Shown here piece by piece: positions 27,855 through 36,365 of a stretch of DNA of 39,782 nt. How positions within the stretch are numbered: the stretch's first letter is position 1; each line of letters starts with the position of its first letter. The stretch comes from an uncultured Verrucomicrobiae bacterium (GTDB lineage: Bacteria; Verrucomicrobiota; Verrucomicrobiia; Limisphaerales; UBA1096). The stretch lies in contig CALJHX010000037.1 in NCBI GenBank assembly GCA_937770485.1, forward strand, positions 1 through 39,782, given 5' to 3'. The notes under the pieces are model-generated. The model made no database searches and had not been told where the DNA came from. It saw nothing but the letters and a program-made list of their open reading frames with translations. Made by a program: the position numbers and the translations under genes.

Positions 27855-27947
27855 CAAGAGAGTGGCGAGTTCCACCTCGCCCAAAAAACCAACCGGGAAA
27901 ATAAGAATTACCGAACGCGCTTGGCCAAGCGAGCGGCAGGGACAGCC
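27855..27947. repeat. Mosaic intergenic repeat between mfd and ilvB, with palindrome copy 8 at 27918-27931
   Basis: Three elements occur in a row: a hairpin GGCGAGTTCCACCTCGCC (27864-27881), the exact palindrome CGCTTGGCCAAGCG (27918-27931), and GGCAGGGACAGCC (27935-27947). The hairpin core recurs in reverse at about 31246-31262 beside palindrome copy 9, and the 13-mer recurs in reverse at 17802-17814. The hairpin has no T tract on either outgoing strand, so it is not a normal terminator despite lying between convergent genes. Confidence 0.65.
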
Positions 27948-27969
27948 CTCCCTTGTATATTCGCTTTGC

Positions 27970-29838
27970 CTACACCTTCCAGATCATGTCAGCGACGGTT
28001 TTGCCGGCGGGGATGAATGGGAGCACGTGCTCGGTGTACGGCACAATGACGTCGAGCACGTACGGCTTGTCGGAGTCGAGCATTCGTTGCAACGCCGCCC
28101 GGAGGTCGCGCCGGTAAATGACCCGCTCGGCCGGCACGTCAAAGCCCTTGGCCATCGTCACGTAGTCGGGATAAATCTGCTTCATGTCGTCCGGATCGCC
28201 GAGGTAGGTGTGGCCGCGGTTGCCAGCGTAAAAGCGGTCTTCCCACTGCACCACCATGCCGAGGTGCTGGTTGTTGAGGATGATGGCCTTGGCCGCGATT
28301 TTCTCGATGCGCGCGGTGGCCAGTTCCTGGACGTTCATCAGGAACGAGCCGTCGCCGTCGATGTCGATCACCTGCTTGTCAGGGCGAGCGACCTTGGCCC
28401 CTAGCGCCGCCGGGTAGCCGAAGCCCATCGCCCCCAGCCCGGCGCTGGTGATGAGTTGGCGGGGGTTGTCTGACAAATAGTATTGGCCGGCCCACATCTG
28501 GTGCTGGCCGACGCCGGTGGTCAGGATGGCTTCGCCGCCGGTCAACTCGTAGAGCATCTCGATGACCATCTGCGGCAGGATGACTTCGTCCTCCGAGCCG
28601 TCGAGATGATCCTTCATGTGCTGCGATTTCAGCACCTCGTCGGTCACGCGATAGCCAAACGGCGCCTTGGTTTTCCACTCGGCGATCTGCTTCTGCCATG
28701 CGGTGAATTTTTTCGGCAACGGCCGCTCGCTGACCATGTCGGCCAGTTGCTCGAGTGCGTAGCGAATCTCGCTCACCACCGGCAGGGCGACCTTGCGGTT
28801 TTTGTTGATCTCCGACGGGTCGATGTCGATGTGCACGATGGTGCCGTGCTCGCAGAATTTCTCGACCTTGCCGGTCACGCGGTCGTCGAACCGCACGCCA
28901 AAAGCCAGCAGCAGGTCGGCGCCCTCGGCCACCTTTATGGAGTTGCCTTCGGCGTCCTTCTCGAACTCGCCGCTGACCGCCCAGTTGGCGTAGGCCGAGC
29001 CGTGCATGCCCAGCCAGCGCAGCGACAATTCGTGCGTCTCTGGAAACGCGCCGACGCCCATGATCGTGCTGGTGACTGGGATGCCGGTCGCTGCGACCAG
29101 GCGGCGCAACGCGTCACTGGCGTCGGCACTGATAATCCCGCCGCCGACGTAGAGCAGTGGCCGCTCACTTTTCTCAATCAATCCAACGATCTCGTTGAGC
29201 TCGAGTTCGCTTGCCTTGAGTCCCTCGGGGTCGAACCCAGCGATGTCCACCTCGTCGGGGAACAGTACCTGCGCGCGGGTCTGCTGGATATTTTTCGGCA
29301 CGTCTACGACCACTGGGCCGGGCCGGCCGCTGGTGGCAATCTTGAACGCCTGCTTCACCACGGCCGGGATTTCGTTGACGTCTGTGACGAGGTAGCTGTG
29401 TTTCACCACCGGCAGGGTCATGCCGAAAAAGTCGGTCTCCTGGAATCCCCCCTTGCCGATCATCGCCTGCGGCACCTGGCCGGTGATGGCGACCAGCGGG
29501 ATCGAGTCCATGTACGCGTCGGCAATGCCGGTGACGAGGTTGGTGGCGCCGGGGCCGCTGGTGGCCATGCAGACGCCGGCCTTGCCGGTGGCGCGGGCGT
29601 AGCCCTCGGCCGCGAACACGCCGCCCTGCTCGTGGCGGGGCAGGATGGTGCGGATCTGCTCGGATCGGGTCAGCGCCTGGTGAAACTCCATGCTCGCGCC
29701 GCCGGGGTAGGCGAAGATCGTGTCCACGCCCTCGCGCTCGAGTGCGCTGACGAGGATCTCACTGCCGATCATGCTCGGGCCGATCTCTCCCTTGGCCTTG
29801 GTTGATGTCACCGTCTTGGTTTCTGTTGTCTCGCTCAT
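27970..29838 (-). CDS. ilvB: Acetolactate synthase, large catalytic subunit
   Basis: A 622-residue thiamine-diphosphate enzyme that makes acetolactate or acetohydroxybutyrate, the first common step to valine, leucine and isoleucine (EC 2.2.1.6). N-terminal blocks: [35 protein letters not shown] (core [12 protein letters not shown] with the catalytic Glu), [16 protein letters not shown]. The middle domain has [12 protein letters not shown]. The C-terminal diphosphate/Mg motif [14 protein letters not shown] and [11 protein letters not shown] complete it. ATG at 29838 is right after a terminator hairpin and a Val/Leu/Ile-rich leader peptide, so expression is very likely controlled by transcription attenuation. 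The regulatory subunit gene (ilvN) is not adjacent: downstream lies convergent mfd. Confidence 0.97.
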   Translation of the reverse strand: MSETTETKTVTSTKAKGEIGPSMIGSEILVSALEREGVDTIFAYPGGASMEFHQALTRSEQIRTILPRHEQGGVFAAEGYARATGKAGVCMATSGPGATNLVTGIADAYMDSIPLVAITGQVPQAMIGKGGFQETDFFGMTLPVVKHSYLVTDVNEIPAVVKQAFKIATSGRPGPVVVDVPKNIQQTRAQVLFPDEVDIAGFDPEGLKASELELNEIVGLIEKSERPLLYVGGGIISADASDALRRLVAATGIPVTSTIMGVGAFPETHELSLRWLGMHGSAYANWAVSGEFEKDAEGNSIKVAEGADLLLAFGVRFDDRVTGKVEKFCEHGTIVHIDIDPSEINKNRKVALPVVSEIRYALEQLADMVSERPLPKKFTAWQKQIAEWKTKAPFGYRVTDEVLKSQHMKDHLDGSEDEVILPQMVIEMLYELTGGEAILTTGVGQHQMWAGQYYLSDNPRQLITSAGLGAMGFGYPAALGAKVARPDKQVIDIDGDGSFLMNVQELATARIEKIAAKAIILNNQHLGMVVQWEDRFYAGNRGHTYLGDPDDMKQIYPDYVTMAKGFDVPAERVIYRRDLRAALQRMLDSDKPYVLDVIVPYTEHVLPFIPAGKTVADMIWKV

Positions 29839-29856
29839 CGGATTACTTGGTTTTGC

Positions 29857-29889
29857 AAAAAAAAACCCACGACCGTTTGGGTCGTGGGT
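29857..29889 (-). terminator. Attenuator terminator in the ilvB leader
   Basis: On the minus strand ACCCACGACC pairs with GGTCGTGGGT (10-bp stem, loop CAAAC) and is followed at once by a run of Ts (plus-strand A run at 29857-29865). It lies only 18 bases upstream of the ilvB ATG and downstream of the leader peptide, so it would stop ilvB transcription unless prevented. A GGGTCG segment near the end of the leader coding region can pair with CGACCC in the 5' arm of this stem, giving a possible antiterminator. Confidence 0.9.
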
Positions 29890-29906
29890 GTCTTGGAAAT
29901 TTTAAC

Positions 29907-29984
29907 TTATCCGCAACAAACCCGACCCCGGCCGAGTGCCAGTACTACCAGTCCCATTACGATTGTTTCCACTACTTTTGCCAT
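29907..29984 (-). CDS. ilvB leader peptide (attenuation)
   Basis: ATG at 29984 to TAA at 29909-29907 encodes 25 residues beginning MAKVVETIVMGLVVLALG. Ten of the 25 are branched-chain amino acids: six Val, three Leu and one Ile, with paired Val-Val codons twice. It ends 18 bases before the start of the terminator stem that precedes ilvB. This is the classic layout of ilv/leu attenuation: ribosomes stalling at Val, Leu or Ile codons when charged tRNA is scarce would leave the GGGTCG segment free to disrupt the terminator. No Shine-Dalgarno is visible, and the putative promoter lies so close that the transcript may be leaderless. The peptide sequence is seen directly; the mechanism is inference from known systems. 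Confidence 0.85.
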   Translation of the reverse strand: MAKVVETIVMGLVVLALGRGRVCCG

Positions 29985-29994
29985 AGCGGGCGGA

Positions 29995-30023
29995 TTGGTA
30001 GCCCAGTCGCCACGGCACGTCAA
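29995..30023 (-). promoter_or_regulatory. Possible promoter of the ilvB leader
   Basis: On the minus strand TTGACG (30023-30018) is followed after exactly 17 bases by TACCAA (30000-29995), a weak -10. Transcription would begin only a few bases before the leader ATG at 29984. The -35 match is good and the -10 poor, so this is tentative. Confidence 0.35.
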
Positions 30024-30068
30024 GCGGGAAAAGTGCCAAATTTCAGGCCGGCCCGCTTGACCAAGTGG

Positions 30069-31142
30069 TTAATCCTCGGCGGCGCTTGGCTCGGCTTCCT
30101 CCTCTGCGGGGGGCTCCTCCACAGTCTCGCCCTTGATCTTGGCGAGGATTTTCTGCGCCAATGCCGGTTCGTCCTGCAACGCCTTGCGGGAGGCTTCCTT
30201 GCCCTGGCCGATCATCTCACCCTCGAACTGCAGCCAGGCGCCTTTTTTCTGGATAATCTCCTTGGCCAAGCCGACGGCGATCAGGTCACCCTCCCAGTTG
30301 ATCCCCTGCCCGTAAATAATGTCGAACTCGGCCTCCATGAACGGCGGCGACACCTTGTTCTTCACCACCTTGGTGCGGATGTGGTTGCCGATCACGTTGC
30401 CCATGTTATCCTTGAGTTGTTCGCGACGACGGATATCGATCCTCACGCTGGCATAAAACTTGAGCGCCTTGCCACCGGGCGTCGTTTCCGGGCTGCCGAA
30501 CATCACACCGACCTTCTCGCGCATTTGGTTGGTGAACAGGCACATCGTCTTGGACTTGCCGAGAATGGCGGCCAACTTCCGCAGCGCCTGGCTCATCAAC
30601 CGCGCCTGCATTCCCATGGTCGCCATGCCCATGTCGCCCTCTAGTTCCGCCCTCGGCACGAGCGCCGCCACCGAGTCGATCACGATCACGTCCACTGCGC
30701 CGGAGCGGGCCAGCGTCTCACAGATCGTCAGCGCCTCCTCGCCGCTGTCCGGCTGGGAGATTAGCAGTTCCTCGAGGTTCACCCCCAGCTTGGCCGCGTA
30801 CGACGGGTCGAGCGCGTGCTCAGCGTCGATGAAGGCCGCCGTGCCGCCGGCCTTCTGCGCGTTGGCCACGATATGCAGCATGACCGTCGTTTTGCCGGAC
30901 GACTCCGGCCCATAAATCTCAATGATGCGCCCCCGCGGCACGCCGCCCACCCCGAGCGCAATGTCCAAACCAAGCGAGCCGGTGGAGACCGCCTCAATTT
31001 TCAAGTTCGCCCCCTCGTCCCCGAGCCGCATGATCGAGCCTTCGCCAAAGCTCTTTGTAATGGCGGCGATAGCAGACTCGAGGTCAGAGGTGCGTTTGTC
31101 GGGTCCGGCGGATGGTGTCTTGGAGGATGCTTTTGCGGCCAT
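30069..31142 (-). CDS. recA: RecA recombinase
   Basis: A 357-residue ATPase that forms the DNA strand-exchange filament and triggers SOS cleavage. Walker A is GPESSGKTT, preceded by RGRIIEIY. The Walker B region is [14 protein letters not shown] with the MAW-type loop [10 protein letters not shown]. Loop L2/Q-loop [23 protein letters not shown] (core [10 protein letters not shown] and PETTPGG) and [11 protein letters not shown] are near-invariant. The tail is acidic ([16 protein letters not shown]), as usual. It stands alone: 147 bases separate it from the Skp-like gene upstream, and no recX follows. I could not identify a clear LexA-type operator in the upstream space; the most striking element there is palindrome copy 9. 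Confidence 0.98.
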   Translation of the reverse strand: MAAKASSKTPSAGPDKRTSDLESAIAAITKSFGEGSIMRLGDEGANLKIEAVSTGSLGLDIALGVGGVPRGRIIEIYGPESSGKTTVMLHIVANAQKAGGTAAFIDAEHALDPSYAAKLGVNLEELLISQPDSGEEALTICETLARSGAVDVIVIDSVAALVPRAELEGDMGMATMGMQARLMSQALRKLAAILGKSKTMCLFTNQMREKVGVMFGSPETTPGGKALKFYASVRIDIRRREQLKDNMGNVIGNHIRTKVVKNKVSPPFMEAEFDIIYGQGINWEGDLIAVGLAKEIIQKKGAWLQFEGEMIGQGKEASRKALQDEPALAQKILAKIKGETVEEPPAEEEAEPSAAED

Positions 31143-31204
31143 GATATTTGTCTCTCTCTGGTGCGAGGATCTTCTACTGGATGGGGCTCAAAAAGTCAAA
31201 CTTT

Positions 31205-31222
31205 ACCGCTTGGCCAAGCGGT
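31205..31222. repeat. Iterated palindrome, copy 9, extended to 18 bp
   Basis: ACCGCTTGGCCAAGCGGT is a perfect 18-bp palindrome containing the 14-bp unit at 31207-31220, 63 bases upstream of the recA ATG. At 31246-31259 lies GAGGTGGAACTCGC, shared in reverse with 27866-27879. Confidence 0.9.
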
Positions 31223-31289
31223 GAGTTGGAGACGCTGAAAATGGGGTGAGGTGGAACTCGCTCCTCTCTCTTGGAACTGTTCGCGGCGA

Positions 31290-31949
31290 CTATTTTTCTG
31301 TCGCCGTGGGGGCTGCTGGTTGCTCCGCGCTTGGCTCGGCCGGTTCGCTGGGTTTGTATTTGCCTGAGGCGGACTCGTTGAGGAGCCCCATGATTACGGC
31401 GGTGAGGTCGTTTTTGCCATTGGTGTAAAGAACGGTGGGTGTGCGCGGCAGCATGACATCCTGCGACGAATCGATGACCCAATCGTAGCCCAGTTCCTTG
31501 GCCTTGGCGCTGACGATTTCCTGAATTTCCTCGAGGCGCCCCTTTCGAAGCCGCTGGGTCTGGTCTGCGAGCGTTTTTTGGGCGTTTTTGTTATATTCGA
31601 TTATTTGCTGCTCGAGGCGCTTGTACTCGGCGAGTTTGACCTGTGCTTTCTTTTGGTCGTCAGCCCGTTTTTCCTCGGAGTTGGCCTGATCCTGAATGCT
31701 AGCGTTCAGCCGATTGTAATCTTCCCGGAGCAGGTTCAAATCGTCGATCATGCCGATTCGCGCCTTGTCGAAGTCGGCTCCGCGCTCCCTTAGTTGATCG
31801 TTGGATAACTTGGTTTTCCAGTAACTGTCGAAGGCTTTCAGGAGATCAACGGTGGCGATCTTAACAGGTTCCTGTGCGGTAGCGGTAGCGGCGAAGAAGG
31901 CTGCAGCCAGTATCATGGCGGCCATCTTGGCCAGGGATGAGTGGTTCAT
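31290..31949 (-). CDS. Skp/OmpH-family periplasmic chaperone
   Basis: A 219-residue protein with a signal peptide (MILAAAFFAATATAQ) and the start of the mature chain, VKIATVDLLKAFDSYWKT, typical of OmpH/Skp. A long charged coiled-coil region follows (about residues 60-140, rich in Lys, Glu, Gln and Arg), then GYDWVIDSSQDVMLPRTPTVLY, the C-terminal strand element of the family. It should hold unfolded outer-membrane proteins in the periplasm and deliver them to BamA, whose gene ends 26 bases upstream, an arrangement common in many phyla. The tail is Pro/Glu/Ala-rich. A 7-bp inverted repeat (31284-31306) spans the stop codon but has no T tract. Confidence 0.88.
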   Translation of the reverse strand: MNHSSLAKMAAMILAAAFFAATATAQEPVKIATVDLLKAFDSYWKTKLSNDQLRERGADFDKARIGMIDDLNLLREDYNRLNASIQDQANSEEKRADDQKKAQVKLAEYKRLEQQIIEYNKNAQKTLADQTQRLRKGRLEEIQEIVSAKAKELGYDWVIDSSQDVMLPRTPTVLYTNGKNDLTAVIMGLLNESASGKYKPSEPAEPSAEQPAAPTATEK

Positions 31950-31975
31950 GGTTTTTTTGTGTCTATCAAATCAGG

Positions 31976-34712
31976 TTAAAAAGAGCGGGAGAAGCCGACC
32001 CCAAAGTGGAACTGCCCGCCTCCCTCAGCGTAATCCGGGCTATTGAGCGGGAAGCCATAGTCAAGTCGCAACGGCCCCAGCAGTGGCACGAAGAGTCTCA
32101 GGCCGATGCCCCAGTTGTCAGCGTAGTTTGAGAAATCGAAGTCGTAGGGATCGGCGTACACCATGCCGATGTCGTAAAACATCGCGAACCGCAATTTATC
32201 GATGATCGGGATGGTGTACTCAACAGACCCGAACCAGTAGCTGCTGCCTCCAAGCGGTATTTCTGTGCCGTCTTCAATGACCGGGGTCCACTTGTCACCG
32301 GATTCAGGCTGAACCTGTGGTCTTTGTGAAAATGGATAGTAGGGCACATTCTCCTCAACAGGGACAAATTTTTCTCCCTTCGATTTGCCGTCGGCGCCCT
32401 CGACGTTCACATAGTAGCCAAGCTTGCCGTCCTCCACGCCGTTTTTCCAGCGTTGCATCTGCGGCCCGATGTCCCGGTAATCATAGCCGCGCATTGTGTA
32501 TCCGCCTCCGAGGAAGAACCGGTCAAAGTAAGGCACCCGCCCGCTGTCGCCGAAGGTGTCCACGACGCCCAGCTTGCCAATCACCTCCCACACATGGCCC
32601 GGGACAAAACCGGGATAGAAGTAGGCCGTCTCGAGCTCGAGGCGGTACATCTCGGTGTCGCCGCCCAGGGGGCCGCCGGCAATATCCGCGTTAATCCGTG
32701 TGAATTGGCCTCGACTGGGCATAAGCCCGTGGTTGAGGGTGTCGTAGGCGAAAAACAGCCCCAGCTTGGAAACCAGGCGGTCGTTGTTCAACTCGGCCAA
32801 CTCCCCTTGATGCAGCCTGTCCATATCGAAGGTCCAGTCAAAGGGGTTGGCTGACAGACTATCGGGATGTTCCCTGGGCAAGTCGTATCCCTTGGCCAAG
32901 CCGTTGGTGAGCATGTCGTGCTCCTTGAGCATGTCAGAATAAGAGGAGCTGTCGAAAATGCCTACGGACTCAAAGGTGAGGTTGACTCCCCCGGAGGTGA
33001 AATCGTCCCAGAGCTTCCGGGCGAAGCCTAGCTTTATGCCGGTCTGGTGCTGCTCGTAGTAGCGACTGTAGTACTGGATCTCGCGGTGATACAGGTCCAC
33101 GGACAAACGCTGTTTGCGGTCCATAAAATACGGCTCCTCGAAGGTGACCTGGTAATCCTGCCGGCGTGCGCCGGTGGTGATTTGCAGGCGGAATTTCTGC
33201 CCGCCCCCGGTGAAGTACGGTGGATTGAAGAGGTCGAAGTTGCCCTGCACGAAGCCCGCTTGGGCAAATATCGACTCGATGGAACTATACCCAAACCCCA
33301 TGATGAGGTGGCCGGTTCGGCCCTCCTTCACCCCGATGATGAGATTGCGGCGGTCGGGCAGTTCTGGTATTATTCTCTACCTGCGTTTCGACAGCGTCAA
33401 AGAGCCCGGTGCCCTCAAGGCGAATTTTGCTCAACTCGACTCTGACCATGTCGAACACTTCACCGGGATAGATCGCCAATTCGCGCCGAATCACCTTGTC
33501 CTTGGTGCGGGTGTTTCCGCGAATTTCCACCTTCTCCACAAAGTTCAACTCACCCTCGCTGATGCGGTAAACCAGATCCATCGTGCCCTGATCGGTGTTG
33601 GGCACCTTGGACACAAGCACACGTGTGTCGAGGTAACCGTAGGACTCGTAAAAATCCCGGACGGCTTCCCGGTCCTCGCTCAAGCCACTGGGGGTGAAGA
33701 TGGCGCCCTCCAGCATCACCGGCGCCACTGCCCTGTTGCGAACCTGCACGCCACGGCGTATTTCGTCCTCGGTAAAGATCGAGGTGCCCTCGAAGGTGAC
33801 GTTTCCTATCTGGTAACGGTAGCCCTCGTACATGTCGAGGCGGATCACCATCCGGTCACCCTCCGAGTCCTCAAACTCGATCTCACGAATCTTGAAGTCG
33901 ATGTAGCCTTCGTCCTGATAAAACTGGACGAGCATCTCGAGATCCTCATCCCACTGGTCTGTCTCGAATTTGCCGCTGGAAGTCAGCCAGGACATCCACC
34001 AATGCCTGCGGGTCTTGATCACCTTGCGCAACTCGCGCTGGGAAAAGGCAACGGCATTCTCGAACACGATTTCCTCAATTTTGACCTTCCGACCCGGGTC
34101 AAACTGGAAGACGACCACGGCCTGGCCAAGCGCCTCGTCGTGCCGGACCTCGTACCCCACCTTGGCCTGGTCGTAGCCCCCTTTTTGGTATTCCTTTTGG
34201 AGGAGGCGTGTGTCAGAGAAAATTCTCGGCCGGTTGAGGGTCTCCCCGGTGCGGGAGCGGATTTTTTTGCGAAGCTTGTTTACCTTGAACTTGCGGCCAC
34301 CGGTGTTGCCCTCGAACAGAATCTCCGTGACCACCGGCTTGCCCACCAGCGTGTAGGTCACCTCCACTCCACCGGCAACCTGCTTGTTGGTCACATAAAC
34401 GTTCTCAAAAAAACCGGTTTTGCGGAGGTTGTGAATGTCGTCATCGCTGGCTTTGCCCGAGTAGGGTCCGCCTGCCTTGAGCCGGATATTGGCCCGGATC
34501 AACTGCTCGCTGGCCGCAGGCTGCCCTTCGTGCTGGATGATTATTTTTTGAACCAGCCGCGCACTGGGAGCCGGGCCGCTGATTTGCCCCAAAGCCTGTC
34601 CGCCCCACATCAGCACACAGACGATGATCGCTTGGCCAAGCGCACGCAGCCACCGCGCCGGGTTAGTCAACCTGCGGGACGTCGTCGCTGCTGATCTTGG
34701 CTGCATTCTCAA
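31976..34712 (-). CDS. bamA: BamA/Omp85 outer-membrane assembly factor (one-base frameshift)
   Basis: The N-terminal part (from ATG 34712, or TTG 34670, which would nearly abut dnaB) has a signal sequence followed by POTRA domains with repeats such as VTEILFEGNTGGRKFKVNKL and VNFVEKVEIRGNTRTKDKVI-type strands (core EIRGNTRTKDKVIRREL). The frame is lost after LFDAVETQVE near 33371. Dropping one base in GAATAATACC on the minus strand restores NIPELPDRRNLIIGVKEGRT and runs straight into the barrel (GFGYSSIESIF, DRFFLGGGYTMRGYDYRDIG, LRLDYGFPLNSPDY) ending in VGFSRSF with terminal Phe. The joined length is about 911 residues. BamA is essential in Gram-negative bacteria, so an assembly or sequencing indel is more likely than a true null. 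skp follows and dnaB precedes with overlapping ends. Confidence 0.93.
34629..34642. repeat. Iterated palindrome, copy 10 (in the BamA signal peptide)
   Basis: Exact copy, read on the minus strand as Ala-Leu-Gly-Gln-Ala just before the hydrophobic core of the BamA signal peptide. Confidence 0.9.
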
Positions 34713-36117
34713 ATCTTGTGAATCCCTTCAAAAAGGTCAGGCGCACATCCCCGGTCGGGCCGTTGCGCTGCTTGGCAATGAGCAGGTTGATCTGATCGGC
34801 TTCACTTTCCGCCTCATCGCCGTCGTCATCCGCTCCACCTGGCTTGTATAAAAGACCCACCAGGTCGGCATCCTGCTCAATCGCGCCGGACTCGCGGAGA
34901 TCCGACAGCCGGGGCTTGCGGCTTTTGTCCTTCTCCAGTTCACGGTTGAGCTGGCTCAACACGATGATGGGGACATCCAAATTCTTGGCCAGAGCCTTAA
35001 TTCCGCTGGAAATCTCCGCAATTTCCTGCTGGCGGTTCTCCCCGCCGCGGCGCGAAGTAGAATGAAGCAGTTGCATGTAGTCAATGACAAACAACTTGAT
35101 GCCGTGCTGCTGCCACATGCGACGCGCCCGCGCCTTGAGTTGAAGAATCGAGAGGCCGCCTGTGTCGTCAATATGCAGCCCGGAGTTGGTTAATTTACCG
35201 GACGCATCAACAATTCGGGGGAATTCCCTGGTTTGCAGAAGCCCTTCACGCATATCGCGCAGATTGATTCGGGCCAGCGAGCAGATCATGCGCATGACCA
35301 GCGCGTCCGCCGACATCTCGAGGCTGAACACCCCCACCGGCAGACCCTTTTCCAGCGCAACATGCTCCACGATGTTCATCGCCAACGAGGTCTTGCCCAT
35401 GCTCGGCCGGGCCGCCACGACGATCATCTCGCCGCCGTGCAACCCCGTCGTCATTCGGTCAAAATCAGTGAAGCCCGTCTCGATGCCCGTGGTGGCTCCC
35501 TTGTCTTTGAAGTATTGTTCAATCTTGCCGACCGCGTTTTTGACATGCTCCTGGATGGTTGCGTTGTTGGAGATGCTTTGCTCACGCTGAATATCCAGCA
35601 CTGCCTGCTCCACCTCGCCGATCAGGCTCTCCACCTCATCGCTCCCTTCATACGCATCAGCGATCGCCTTCGTGCAGGTGTGGATCACCTTCCGCAGGAG
35701 CGCCCGATCCCGAACGATGTCAAAGTAATACTCAAGGTTCGCGGCAGACGGCACCCCGTCCTGCAACTCGGCCAAATAGGCCACCCCGCCGATGTTGTCC
35801 AGTTCCCCGTCGGTGCGCAATTGGTGCGACAATATCAGCAGATCGATCGGCGTGTTACGTTCGCTCATCTGCACCAACGCCGAGTAGATCGCCTGGTGGC
35901 GGAGGTCATAAAACACAGACTCGTCCTTGACCTTTTGGATGCAGGCGGGGAGATTTTCTTTTGGGTCAAGCAGGATGCAGCCGAGCACCCCCTGCTCGGC
36001 GGCGGTGTCGTGCGGCGGTGTCCGGCCCAGCGCAATCGAGGCGACTGATTCCCTTTTTCGCGGCGTTTTTTTCAGATCCGCAGACTCGGTGGGCGGCATA
36101 TCCAAGACATCAGACAC
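34663..36117 (-). CDS. dnaB: Replicative DNA helicase DnaB
   Basis: A 484-residue hexameric helicase that unwinds DNA at the replication fork. The N-terminal primase-binding domain has PPHDTAAEQGVLGCILLD and HQAIYSALVQMSERNTPIDLL (cores AAEQGVLG and RNTPIDLL). The RecA-like C-terminal domain has TGFTDFDRMTTGLHGGEMIVVAARPSMGKTS, with Walker A ARPSMGKTS, then VGVFSLEMSADALVMRM and the Walker B region KLFVIDYMQLL. VLSQLNRELEKD and RKPRLSDLRESGAIEQDAD (core SDLRESGAIEQDAD) are hallmark blocks. No intein is present. It is the first gene of dnaB-bamA-skp, divergent from the glcD-like gene. Confidence 0.97.
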   Translation of the reverse strand: MSDVLDMPPTESADLKKTPRKRESVASIALGRTPPHDTAAEQGVLGCILLDPKENLPACIQKVKDESVFYDLRHQAIYSALVQMSERNTPIDLLILSHQLRTDGELDNIGGVAYLAELQDGVPSAANLEYYFDIVRDRALLRKVIHTCTKAIADAYEGSDEVESLIGEVEQAVLDIQREQSISNNATIQEHVKNAVGKIEQYFKDKGATTGIETGFTDFDRMTTGLHGGEMIVVAARPSMGKTSLAMNIVEHVALEKGLPVGVFSLEMSADALVMRMICSLARINLRDMREGLLQTREFPRIVDASGKLTNSGLHIDDTGGLSILQLKARARRMWQQHGIKLFVIDYMQLLHSTSRRGGENRQQEIAEISSGIKALAKNLDVPIIVLSQLNRELEKDKSRKPRLSDLRESGAIEQDADLVGLLYKPGGADDDGDEAESEADQINLLIAKQRNGPTGDVRLTFLKGFTRFENAAKISSDDVPQVD

Positions 36118-36325
36118 AACTCAATGAAACCCCAAACCCGGTACCGACGCAACGAATAGAACTTGAAAACTTACTCGGTGCTTATCGACAAGTTATCCTC
36201 AGTAATTTGCCAAGAGCCCAAGACAGGGCGTGCTTTCCCCAGCACGCCGCATCCCTATCCTCCCCCGCCGACGGACGGCTAAAAAGGCCGTCCCCAAGTT
36301 GGCCAAACGACCTACGCGCTTGCCC

Positions 36326-36337
36326 CGCTTGGCCAAG
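36326..36337. repeat. Partial palindrome copy before the glcD-like gene
   Basis: CGCTTGGCCAAG, 12 of the 14 palindrome bases, then TC. It lies in the 248-base divergent space between dnaB and the glcD-like gene. Nearby TTGGCCAAACG (36299-36309) and GGACGGCT...GGCCGTCC (36274-36296) are further repeat-like pieces; no other feature is seen there. Confidence 0.5.
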
Positions 36338-36365
36338 TCGCGGAAGCTTCGCGCCTGTTCAACGG

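Noticed and set aside
27864..27881. Hairpin between convergent mfd and ilvB as a bidirectional terminator
   Set aside because: No T tract follows the stem on either outgoing strand. It matches a repeated element near 31250 instead.
31284..31306. Inverted repeat over the skp stop codon as a terminator
   Set aside because: The stem is 7 bp with a 9-nt loop, and no T tract follows on the minus strand.
33360..33385. Programmed ribosomal frameshift in bamA
   Set aside because: No slippery heptamer with a downstream pseudoknot is evident, and no such mechanism is known for BamA; an indel error is simpler.
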